In this document: piece after piece, positions 1 through 6,115 of the stretch | Layout of the letters: each line of letters begins with the position of its first letter | Numbering within the stretch: the stretch's first letter is position 1 | Assembly: GCA_947588865.1 (NCBI GenBank) | Contig: CANPYQ010000060.1 | Coordinates: 1 to 6,770, forward strand | Direction: 5' to 3' | Length of the DNA: 6,770 nucleotides | Origin: an uncultured Bacilli bacterium | Lineage (GTDB): Bacteria > Bacillota_I > Bacilli_A > RF39 > UBA660 | The notes under the pieces: model-generated | What the model was told of the DNA's origin: nothing | What the model saw: the letters and a program-made list of their open reading frames with translations, nothing else | The model's database searches: none | Position numbers and translations under genes: made by a program

Positions 1-30
1 TTACTACATACCACCTTTATTATGTAGTAA
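1..30. repeat. Perfect 10-bp inverted repeat with 10-base spacer
   Basis: TTACTACATA (1-10) is the exact reverse complement of TATGTAGTAA (21-30), with a 10-base spacer. No clean T-run follows on the plus strand, so it is a poor intrinsic terminator in that direction. It abuts a minus-strand extended -10, so an operator or leader hairpin of a divergent gene is possible. It could also be part of the 3' end of a gene to the left. Its role is not decided by the sequence. Confidence 0.6.
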
Positions 31-38
31 TTATATCA
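11..38 (-). promoter_or_regulatory. Possible divergent promoter and ribosome binding site for a gene left of the window
   Basis: On the minus strand TGA-TATAAT (38 down to 30) is a full extended -10. The -35 region (58 to 53, TTTTCT, 17-base spacer) is weak. Downstream, AAAGGTGG (18 down to 11) resembles a Shine-Dalgarno sequence. The first ATG after it (9 to 7) is followed at once by TAG, so a real start would have to lie at or beyond base 1, about 9 bases from the Shine-Dalgarno. The gene itself is not visible. Confidence 0.35.
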
Positions 39-91
39 AATTTTTATTGCGAAGAAAATTTACTCTTTTTTACTGAAATATAATTAAAATG

Positions 92-120
92 TTTATTTTT
101 ACATTAAAATGTGTTATAAT
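92..120 (+). promoter_or_regulatory. Promoter of the T-box-pheST operon
   Basis: TATAAT at 115-120 is preceded by TGT (112-114), giving an extended -10. The -35 is weak: TTTATT at 92-97 with a 17-base spacer, which the extended -10 may compensate for. Transcription would start near 127, just ahead of the T-box stem I, as expected for this operon. Confidence 0.65.
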
Positions 121-134
121 CAATTTGTTTAAAA

Positions 135-337
135 ATGTTGATGAAAGATTAGTAGTAAGTCTAATTATTTAAAGAGATGAAGTGGTCGGTGTAAACTTCA
201 AATAAATTCTTATGAATTCACTTTCTAGTGTTATTAATAGTAACCGTGTAAGAACGTTATATCTATAAAGCATAATACTATTATGAAGTAGGGTGGTACC
301 GTGGACATTTCACCCCTATGTTTATAATAGTTTTTTT
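135..337 (+). promoter_or_regulatory. T-box riboswitch leader, tRNA-Phe specific (specifier UUC)
   Basis: This leader senses uncharged tRNA-Phe and lets transcription into pheST proceed when phenylalanyl-tRNA is short. Stem I appears closed by GAAAG (143-147) with CTTTC (221-225). It carries the AGTA-type strand near 151-158, the distal AGAGAT (173-178) and GGTCGGTG (184-191) elements, and the specifier UUC (217-219) in GAA-UUC-A context. The T-box proper is at 290-304. The antiterminator folds exactly: AGGG (290-293) with CCCT (314-317), GTG (301-303) with CAC (311-313), and bulge TGGTACC (294-300). TGGT in the bulge would pair with ACCA at the tRNA end, so it expects discriminator base A. 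Specifier and downstream genes agree, which makes the assignment firm. The 5' limit is approximate. Confidence 0.95.
278..337 (+). terminator. T-box regulatory terminator
   Basis: CTATTAT (278-284) pairs with ATAATAG (324-330). The helix continues inward through G285-U323, A286-U322 and A287-U321, then after a small internal loop through TAGGG (289-293) with CCCTA (314-318). A run of seven T (331-337) follows, directly ahead of the pheS ribosome binding site. The outer helix competes with a small hairpin CATAAT/ATTATG (271-276 with 280-285). The stem is AU-rich, so its strength is uncertain. Confidence 0.65.
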
Positions 338-352
338 GTTAGGAGGATTATT

Positions 353-1393
353 ATGAAAGAAAAAGTAGAAAGTTTATGCAAAGAAATTGAAAATAAGATA
401 AGTCTTGTTAAAAATAAAAATGAATTAAATAATATAAAAGTAGAATATATGGGTAAAAAAGGTATAATTACCGAGCTTCAAAGTGGTATTAAAGATGCTA
501 TTGATAAGAAAGAATATGGGATATTAGTAAATAAAGTAAGAACTGAGTTCAACAATAATTATCAAAAAAAATTAAATGAAATTGAAGAGGAAGAATTGAA
601 TAAAAAATTGGAAAGTGAAAACATAGATATATCACTTCCAGCAACACATATCCCAATAGGTTCTCCCAATATTCTAGAAAGTATTATAGAAGAAGTAGAA
701 GAGGTATTTATGTCTATGGGATACGACGTAGTTGATGGGCCTGAAATAGAAGAGGATAAATACAATTTTGAATTACTAAATATTCCAAAAGGACATCCAG
801 CAAGGGATGCACAAGACACATTTTATATTGAAGATGAAAGTATACTTCTTAGAAGTCAAACTTCTCCTGTGCAAGCAAGAACTATGTTAGCTGCAGGCGG
901 AAATAAACCAGTACGTATGATATGTCCAGGGAAAACTTACAGAAGAGATGCAGATGATGCAACACATTCTCATCAATTTATGCAAATAGAAGGGTTACTT
1001 GTAGATAAAAATATTAGTTTATCTGATTTGAAAGGTACTTTTGATGTAATAGCTAAAAAATTATTTGGTGAGAATTGTGAAACTAGATTTAGACCAAGTT
1101 ATTATCAATTTACAGAGCCATCAGTAGAAACGGATATAAGTTGTTTTATATGTAAAGGAAAGGGTTGCTCTTTATGTAAAAATACAGGATGGATAACTGT
1201 AAGCGGTGCTGGCATGGTACATCCAAATGTGTTAAGGAATTGTGGATATGATCCAAATGTTTGGTCTGGTTTTGCGTTTGGATTTGGTGCTGAAAGACTT
1301 GCCATGCTAAAGTATGGAATTAATGATATTAGGACATTTTATCAAACGGATTTAAGGGAATTAAAATCTTTTGATAGAAGGGATGTGGAATAA
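353..1393 (+). CDS. pheS: Phenylalanyl-tRNA synthetase alpha subunit
   Basis: This is the catalytic subunit of the cytoplasmic alpha2-beta2 enzyme that attaches phenylalanine to tRNA-Phe. The 346 residues match the usual 340-350. Residues 1-90 form the tRNA-binding coiled-coil arm, and the class II catalytic core follows. Visible marks are GHPARDAQDTFY (147-158), LRSQTSPVQARTM (166-178), YRRDADDATHSHQF (196-209) and motif 3, GFAFGFGAERLAML (306-319) with Arg315. A four-cysteine zinc knuckle, C264-x2-C267-x4-C272-x2-C275, is typical of many Gram-positive PheS. The ATG at 353 is chosen because AGGAGG (341-346) lies 6 bases upstream; the frame is open back to a GTG at 293, but that GTG lies inside the T-box. 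The normally Phe-Pro-Phe substrate-pocket stretch reads Tyr251-Gln252-Phe253, which is unusual. The stop overlaps the pheT start (TAATG). Confidence 0.98.
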   Translation: MKEKVESLCKEIENKISLVKNKNELNNIKVEYMGKKGIITELQSGIKDAIDKKEYGILVNKVRTEFNNNYQKKLNEIEEEELNKKLESENIDISLPATHIPIGSPNILESIIEEVEEVFMSMGYDVVDGPEIEEDKYNFELLNIPKGHPARDAQDTFYIEDESILLRSQTSPVQARTMLAAGGNKPVRMICPGKTYRRDADDATHSHQFMQIEGLLVDKNISLSDLKGTFDVIAKKLFGENCETRFRPSYYQFTEPSVETDISCFICKGKGCSLCKNTGWITVSGAGMVHPNVLRNCGYDPNVWSGFAFGFGAERLAMLKYGINDIRTFYQTDLRELKSFDRRDVE

Positions 1394-3768
1394 TGATTAG
1401 TTTAAATTGGGTAAAAGATTATATAGATTTAACGGGTGAAGATTTAAAAGAATTAGCTGTTAAAATAACAAAAGCTGGAATAAATGTTGAAGCAGTAGAA
1501 ACAAAACATATTGATAACCTTGTTATAGGCAAAGTAATTAAATGTAAAAAGCATCCAAATAGCGATCATTTAAATATTTGTGAAGTTGATATTGGTGGTA
1601 AAACTACACAAATTGTGTGTGGTGCACCTAATGTAAGAGAGGGAATAAAAGTTATAGTTGCACTTCCAGGATGTGTACTTCCAGAAGATTTTGAAATTAA
1701 AGCTGGTGTTATTAGAGGAGAAGAATCAAATGGAATGATATGTGCCCTATTTGAACTTGGAGTAGAAGAAAAAAACGATGAAAATTATTCTAAGGGAATT
1801 GAAGTAGTTGATAGTCCTTTAAATCCCGGAGATGATGCAAATATATATCTAGGATTAGATGATACATTATATGAATTAGATGTACATAAACATCGTAATA
1901 ACGATTGTTATTATCATATAGGTTTTGCGTATGAAATTGCAGCTATACTAAATAAAAAAGTAACGCTTCCAGAGGAGTCTTATAATGAGATTAAAGAAGA
2001 TGTTAATGATTTTATAAATTTAAAAGTAGAAACAACTAAGTGTCCATTTTATACTGCTAAAATGGTTAAAGATGTAGTTATAAAAGAATCTCCAGATTTT
2101 ATTAAGAAAAGATTAATAGCTGCGGGAATGCGACCTATTAATAATGTTGTAGATATTTCAAATTATGTTATGCTTGAATATGGTCAACCACTTCATTTTT
2201 TTGATAAAGATAAATTAGGAAATAAAATATTGGTTAGAGATGCTAAAGATAATGAAGAAATAATAACATTAGATGGCAATATGAGGATTTTAAATAAGGA
2301 TGATATAGTTATTACTGATTCAAAAAAACCTGTTTGTATAGCTGGTGTTATGGGTGGAGAAAACACGGATGTAGATGATAAGACTAAAAATATATTAATT
2401 GAAAGTGCAATATTTGATTCAGTAAGTATAAGATATACATCATCACGTCTAAATTTAAAAAGTGAAGCATCAATAAGATATGGTAAAGGATTAAATTTTG
2501 AATATACATTAAAAGCTATAAATCGTGCTTGTTATTTGTTAGAAAAGTATGCCAATGCTAAGATTTTAAGTGGTATTGTAATGCATGATAAAATAGATAA
2601 AAAAGACAAAGTTGTAAGTTTTAAAACTGAAGATATAAACACTTTACTTGGAATTACTTTGACTAAAGAGGATGTGAAAACAGAGCTTGAAAGATTAGAT
2701 TTTGATTATAAACTAGTTAAAGATATATTTACTGTTACAATACCTCGCCGTAGACTAGATATAGATCCTAATATAAATGATATTGCAGAAGAAATAGGGA
2801 GACTATATGGATATCATAATTTAATTTCAACACTTCCAAAAGTTGAAACTAGAAGAGGAATTTATGTTGGTGATGTTCGCATTCGCAAACTCATATCTAA
2901 ACGTTTAAGAGCTCTAGGTTTAAACGAAGTTAAAACATATACATTAACAAGTAGTGAAATGGCAAGTAAATTTTGTTATGACGATAAGAAAACAATTACT
3001 ATACCAAATCCTATGAGTATCGATAAGAGTGTTGTAAGAAGAAGCATATTGCCTTCTTTAATAAATGTCTATGAATATAATAAATCTCGAAATGTTCAAG
3101 ATATACTAATTTATGAAATAGCTAAAACATATGACATTAATTATAATGAAGATACTAAGATTTCAATTTTAATGGAAGGTAATTATATTAAAAATGCTTG
3201 GATGGGTAAAAATATAAAATGTGATTTTTATGTAATTAAAGGAGTAATTGAGAATTTACTTCAATTTCTAGGCTTTCAAAATCGTTATAGTTTTGAAAAA
3301 TTTAATATACCAGAGATGCATCCAGGTATGAGTGCAGTTATAAAACTTGATAGAGATCCTATTGGTGTAATAGGTAGAATACATCCAAGCTATAATAAAG
3401 ATGAAATATATTTAGCTGAAATTTCAATGACAAAATTATATAATAAACAAGTTAAGCCTATCAAATACAAAGAGGCCTCAAAATATCCAGAAATAAAGAA
3501 AGATTTAGCTTTTGTAGTAAATAAAAATGTAGATGCAGAGGTATTAATTAATCAAATAAAGAAATCTGGAGGTAGATTACTCACTAGTATTGATGTATTT
3601 GATATCTATACTGGTGATAAGGTTAAAGATGATGAAAAATCAATTGCATTTTCCCTTACGTTTGCTGATCATACAAGAACTTTAAATGAAAACGAAGTAA
3701 TGCAAACATTTAATAAAATTATTAGTGAAATAGAAGATAAGTTAAATGCTAAGGTAAGAAATGGATAA
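1393..3768 (+). CDS. pheT: Phenylalanyl-tRNA synthetase beta subunit
   Basis: This partner of PheS binds tRNA and edits tRNA-Phe mischarged with tyrosine. Its 791 residues are full length. The order seen is: N-terminal domain with an OB-type tRNA-binding fold (about 40-150), B1 remainder (to about 200), the B3/B4 editing domain (about 210-390), B5 (about 405-475, with PRRRLDIDPN and EEIGRLYGY), the class II-like core (about 485-690), and the ferredoxin-like anticodon-binding domain (about 695-790). Editing-domain marks are GQPLHFFD with His268, VMGG (319-322), Glu337 in IESA and SEAS (357-360). The TPNR motif usual in B1 is replaced by HKHR (165-168). Translation is probably coupled to pheS through the one-base overlap, helped by AAGGGA (1378-1383) 9 bases ahead. 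It shares the Phe T-box control. Confidence 0.98.
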   Translation: MISLNWVKDYIDLTGEDLKELAVKITKAGINVEAVETKHIDNLVIGKVIKCKKHPNSDHLNICEVDIGGKTTQIVCGAPNVREGIKVIVALPGCVLPEDFEIKAGVIRGEESNGMICALFELGVEEKNDENYSKGIEVVDSPLNPGDDANIYLGLDDTLYELDVHKHRNNDCYYHIGFAYEIAAILNKKVTLPEESYNEIKEDVNDFINLKVETTKCPFYTAKMVKDVVIKESPDFIKKRLIAAGMRPINNVVDISNYVMLEYGQPLHFFDKDKLGNKILVRDAKDNEEIITLDGNMRILNKDDIVITDSKKPVCIAGVMGGENTDVDDKTKNILIESAIFDSVSIRYTSSRLNLKSEASIRYGKGLNFEYTLKAINRACYLLEKYANAKILSGIVMHDKIDKKDKVVSFKTEDINTLLGITLTKEDVKTELERLDFDYKLVKDIFTVTIPRRRLDIDPNINDIAEEIGRLYGYHNLISTLPKVETRRGIYVGDVRIRKLISKRLRALGLNEVKTYTLTSSEMASKFCYDDKKTITIPNPMSIDKSVVRRSILPSLINVYEYNKSRNVQDILIYEIAKTYDINYNEDTKISILMEGNYIKNAWMGKNIKCDFYVIKGVIENLLQFLGFQNRYSFEKFNIPEMHPGMSAVIKLDRDPIGVIGRIHPSYNKDEIYLAEISMTKLYNKQVKPIKYKEASKYPEIKKDLAFVVNKNVDAEVLINQIKKSGGRLLTSIDVFDIYTGDKVKDDEKSIAFSLTFADHTRTLNENEVMQTFNKIISEIEDKLNAKVRNG

Positions 3769-3830
3769 TAACTATTTATTAATAAATTTATTAGTTTTAC
3801 GGTCAGAATATAAACATAATTTTGATAGAT

Positions 3831-3854
3831 AAAAGCCAGTATTGGCTTTTTTTT
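3831..3854 (+). terminator. Intrinsic terminator of pheST
   Basis: AAAAGCCA (3831-3838) pairs perfectly with TGGCTTTT (3843-3850) across a GTAT loop. The T-run continues to 3854. It lies 62 bases after the pheT stop and separates the synthetase operon from the next unit. The A-tract on its 5' side is only four bases long, so termination is probably mainly in the plus direction. Confidence 0.92.
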
Positions 3855-3919
3855 AATAGAATTTGCAGATTACTTTATATTCAACCAATATTCGCAATAA
3901 TTGTAATAGATTGTGTATT

Positions 3920-3987
3920 ATTAGTAAGATTTATAATAGTTAAAATAGAATTTATAGAAATTTTTTTATTATAGGTATCTTACTGAT
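3920..3987. repeat. 68-base imperfect palindrome (possible long RNA hairpin)
   Basis: ATTAGTAAGAT (3920-3930) pairs with ATCTTACTGAT (3977-3987) over 11 positions with one G-U. After a two-base bulge, TATAATA (3932-3938) pairs with TATTATA (3967-3973). Then AAAAT (3942-3946) pairs with ATTTT (3960-3964). The outer helix contains G-C pairs and is the most convincing part; the inner helices are AT-only. It could be a structured leader, a decayed small mobile element or chance. Confidence 0.45.
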
Positions 3988-4128
3988 TTGAAATGTTCCT
4001 ATTACATGACAGCTATAGTATAATTTAAAAAAATTCTTGTTTATTGTTAATTTTAATTATATAATTTTTTGAAATGTTAACTTGAAATTAAATATTACAA
4101 GTATTAATTTAACATATATTAAATTTAG

Positions 4129-4172
4129 TTGCATTTACCTTAGTAATTATATATATAATAATTTACTAGTAA
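4129..4172 (+). promoter_or_regulatory. Candidate upstream promoter with palindrome TTACTAGTAA
   Basis: TATAAT at 4154-4159 has a mediocre -35, TTGCAT at 4129-4134, with a 19-base spacer. Three bases after the -10 comes a perfect 10-base palindrome, TTACTAGTAA (4163-4172), covering the expected start of transcription. This would be an effective operator position. No regulator gene is in the window, and AT-richness weakens the promoter call. Confidence 0.35.
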
Positions 4173-4233
4173 CAAAAATTATATTTTCTATAAAATTTTT
4201 AAAAAAAAGTAGATTTATATAAATAATTTGTTG

Positions 4234-4257
4234 TATAATTTACATGTAAGGTAGGTG
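4234..4257 (+). promoter_or_regulatory. Candidate proximal promoter, palindrome TTACATGTAA and ribosome binding site
   Basis: TATAAT (4234-4239) is followed directly by the perfect palindrome TTACATGTAA (4240-4249), then by the Shine-Dalgarno-like GGTAGGTG (4250-4257) ahead of the GTG at 4264. No good -35 is visible at 16-18 bases. If it is used, the leader is under 20 bases long and a repressor on the palindrome would block initiation. Confidence 0.45.
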
Positions 4258-4263
4258 TATGTT

Positions 4264-5355
4264 GTGAATAATAATTTAAAACTAGTTGTACCAGACAACT
4301 TTAAAGAATTTGGGAAAAGAGTTAATAAACATATTAACATAATAAGAAATACGAAAGAGAATTATATATTAGATATGAATTTGATCAGATTTAATAATGG
4401 AGAAGGCAAGTGTGTATTGAATGAATCTGTTAGACATAAGGATATATATATATTATCTGATGTTGGGAATTATGATGTGACATATAAGGCTCAAAGAGGA
4501 ATTCATCATATGATGCCTGATGAACATTATCAAGATATCAAGAGAATAATAAGCGCTATGGGAGGACATCAATCAAGGACAACTATTTTAATGCCTTGCT
4601 TATATCAATCTAGGCAAGATAAAAGAAGAGGATGCGAGTCTTTAGATTGCGCTATGTCTTTACAAGAATTACAAAATTATAATGTAAGTGAGATTGTAAC
4701 ATTTGATGTTCATAATAAGTCAGTTGAGAATGCTATACCAAATAATCTAACATTTAGTAATGGTTATGCTACTAGTGATATGATACTTAGTATTTTGAAT
4801 AATGAAGATATAGATATAAATAAATTAATTATAGTCGCTCCAGATGGAGGCGCTCGTGAAAAAACTATATTTTTAGCAGACATATTAGGTGGAATAAAAT
4901 ATGCAAATTTTGATAAACGAAGAAATTTTGACGTGTTACAAGATGGAAAACATCCAATTGAGTATCATGAGTTTTCAGGACCAGAAAATTTGAATGGTAT
5001 TGATGCAATCGTTGTAGACGATATGATTGCATCAGGCTCATCAATTATAGATACTGCACAAAAATTGAAAGAAAGAGGAGCTAACCATATATATGTAATG
5101 GCTACTTTTGCATTATTTGTTAATGGAATAGATGCATTTAATAAAGTTTATAATGAAGGAATATTTGATAAAGTGTATTCTACGAATTTAGCTTATGTTC
5201 CTGATGAATATAAAATGATGCCATGGTTTCACAGTGTCGATTGTTCTTTAAAAGTTGCTAATATCATAAATAATTTGAATAAGGGAGAGTCCATAAGAGG
5301 GCTTTTAAATGATAAGGAAGAGGCTGCACAAAAAATAAAAATGTTAAAAAAATAG
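4264..5355 (+). CDS. Long, divergent ribose-phosphate pyrophosphokinase (PRPP synthetase-like)
   Basis: Prs-family enzymes make PRPP from ribose 5-phosphate and ATP in the cytoplasm, for nucleotide, His and Trp synthesis and base salvage. This 363-residue protein exceeds the usual 310-320 and resembles the longer Prs-like form of many Clostridia. Seen in order: RFNNGE (42-47), ESVR (54-57), SRQDKRR (116-122, canonical ARQDRK), FDVH with His150, the altered APDGGAREK (192-200; usual PDAGG), KRR (218-220, flexible catalytic loop), and the PRPP-binding loop VVDDMIASGSS (250-260). An inserted segment near 66-90 accounts for part of the extra length. Core residues remain, so it is probably active, but a regulatory or salvage-specific paralogue is possible. 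GTG 4264 is chosen over in-frame GTG 4255 because GGTAGGTG (4250-4257) gives 6-base spacing. It is followed 18 bases later by the nuclease gene, so they are likely cotranscribed. Confidence 0.88.
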   Translation: MNNNLKLVVPDNFKEFGKRVNKHINIIRNTKENYILDMNLIRFNNGEGKCVLNESVRHKDIYILSDVGNYDVTYKAQRGIHHMMPDEHYQDIKRIISAMGGHQSRTTILMPCLYQSRQDKRRGCESLDCAMSLQELQNYNVSEIVTFDVHNKSVENAIPNNLTFSNGYATSDMILSILNNEDIDINKLIIVAPDGGAREKTIFLADILGGIKYANFDKRRNFDVLQDGKHPIEYHEFSGPENLNGIDAIVVDDMIASGSSIIDTAQKLKERGANHIYVMATFALFVNGIDAFNKVYNEGIFDKVYSTNLAYVPDEYKMMPWFHSVDCSLKVANIINNLNKGESIRGLLNDKEEAAQKIKMLKK

Positions 5356-5373
5356 AGTATTAGAGGTTAAAAT

Positions 5374-6105
5374 ATGGCAAAAATAAAAAAAAGAAATAAA
5401 AGCATTAGTGTATTTATATCTTTATTTATTTTAATAGTATTATTTCTATCAGAATATTATAAAGAGGATATAAAAAAATCAGTATTAGATAACATACCTA
5501 CTGTTTCTGGTAAGTCTTATGGAATAAATGAAGTACCCGAATATACTGATCAAGATTATATATATATAAACAATAATCAACCAAATTTTAACGAAGATCA
5601 AATTTCAACGAATTCATTTGAAGAATATAGCAACTTAGATATATTAGGTAGGAGTGGAGTAGCTTTTGCTAATATAAGTATAGATACTATGCCTACTAAA
5701 AAAAGAGAATCTATAGGTATGATTAAACCAAGTGGTTGGCATACGGTGAAGTATGATATAGTAGATGGTAAATATTTATACAATAGATGCCATTTGATAG
5801 GTTATCAGTTAACTGGTGAAAATGCGAATGAAAAAAATCTTATTACATGTACTAGGAATATGAATACAGGTGCTATGTTGGATTTTGAAAATTATGTTGC
5901 ATCTTATATTAAGCAAACGGGTAATCATGTACTTTATAGAGTTACTCCTATATATGAAGGCGATAATTTACTTGCTAGTGGAGTGCAAATGGAGGCTATG
6001 TCAGTCGAAGATAATGGAGTAGGGGTTTCATTTAATGTTTATGTATATAATGTTCAAGATGGAATAGATATAGATTATAAAACTGGGACTAGCAAGCTAA
6101 AATAA
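5374..6105 (+). CDS. Membrane-anchored DNA/RNA non-specific endonuclease (EndA/NucA-like)
   Basis: This 243-residue protein belongs to the beta-beta-alpha metal nuclease family that cuts DNA and RNA without sequence preference. A basic start (KIKKRNK) and one hydrophobic segment (about 12-25) with no clear cleavage site suggest a signal anchor with the enzyme outside the membrane. The catalytic motif is NRCH (137-140), the counterpart of DRGH, with His140 as the general base. By analogy with Serratia nuclease, Asn164 in MNTGAM is the likely metal ligand, with Glu172 in DFEN nearby. The C-terminal half (YNRCHLIGYQLTGENANEKN onward) closely matches a family I recognise from many Bacillota. Cys139 and Cys159 are its only cysteines. 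AGAGGT (5362-5367) lies 6 bases before the ATG. Roles in the family include DNA uptake, nutrient scavenging and biofilm DNA turnover; which applies here is not shown. Confidence 0.93.
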   Translation: MAKIKKRNKSISVFISLFILIVLFLSEYYKEDIKKSVLDNIPTVSGKSYGINEVPEYTDQDYIYINNNQPNFNEDQISTNSFEEYSNLDILGRSGVAFANISIDTMPTKKRESIGMIKPSGWHTVKYDIVDGKYLYNRCHLIGYQLTGENANEKNLITCTRNMNTGAMLDFENYVASYIKQTGNHVLYRVTPIYEGDNLLASGVQMEAMSVEDNGVGVSFNVYVYNVQDGIDIDYKTGTSKLK

Positions 6106-6115
6106 TGGAGGAAAT

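Larger units (their letters stand above)
3855..4254. other. AT-rich intergenic region, no gene seen
   Basis: These 400 bases show no reading frame worth calling on either strand. They hold a long imperfect hairpin (3920-3987), three TATAAT hexamers in the plus direction (4019-4024, 4154-4159, 4234-4239), and two 10-base palindromes described separately. The box at 4019 lacks a convincing -35 or extended -10. A weaker inverted repeat, ATGTTAA (4074-4080) with TTAACAT (4109-4115), is also present. In DNA this AT-rich, such short repeats arise readily by chance. Confidence 0.6.

Noticed and set aside
293..352. In-frame N-terminal extension of pheS from a GTG
   Set aside because: That GTG lies inside the T-box and its terminator; AGGAGG ahead of ATG 353 and the normal PheS N-terminus decide for 353.
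562..819. Minus-strand open frame of 85 codons inside pheS
   Set aside because: It lies wholly within a clear pheS reading frame, has low-complexity serine-rich translation and no supporting ribosome binding site; the similar minus-strand frames at 1105-1305 and 5598-5783 are rejected for the same reason.
3780..3793. 14-base palindrome TAATAAATTTATTA just after pheT
   Set aside because: It is entirely A and T, has no loop or T-run suitable for termination, and such palindromes are expected by chance in this composition.
4019..4024. TATAAT as a third promoter for the Prs-like gene
   Set aside because: It has no acceptable -35 at 16-18 bases, no extended TG, and would give a leader of over 200 bases; left only as a note in the intergenic entry.
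3855..4254. CRISPR array, tRNA or riboswitch in the intergenic region
   Set aside because: I saw no regularly spaced direct repeats, no tRNA-like cloverleaf elements and no known riboswitch core.
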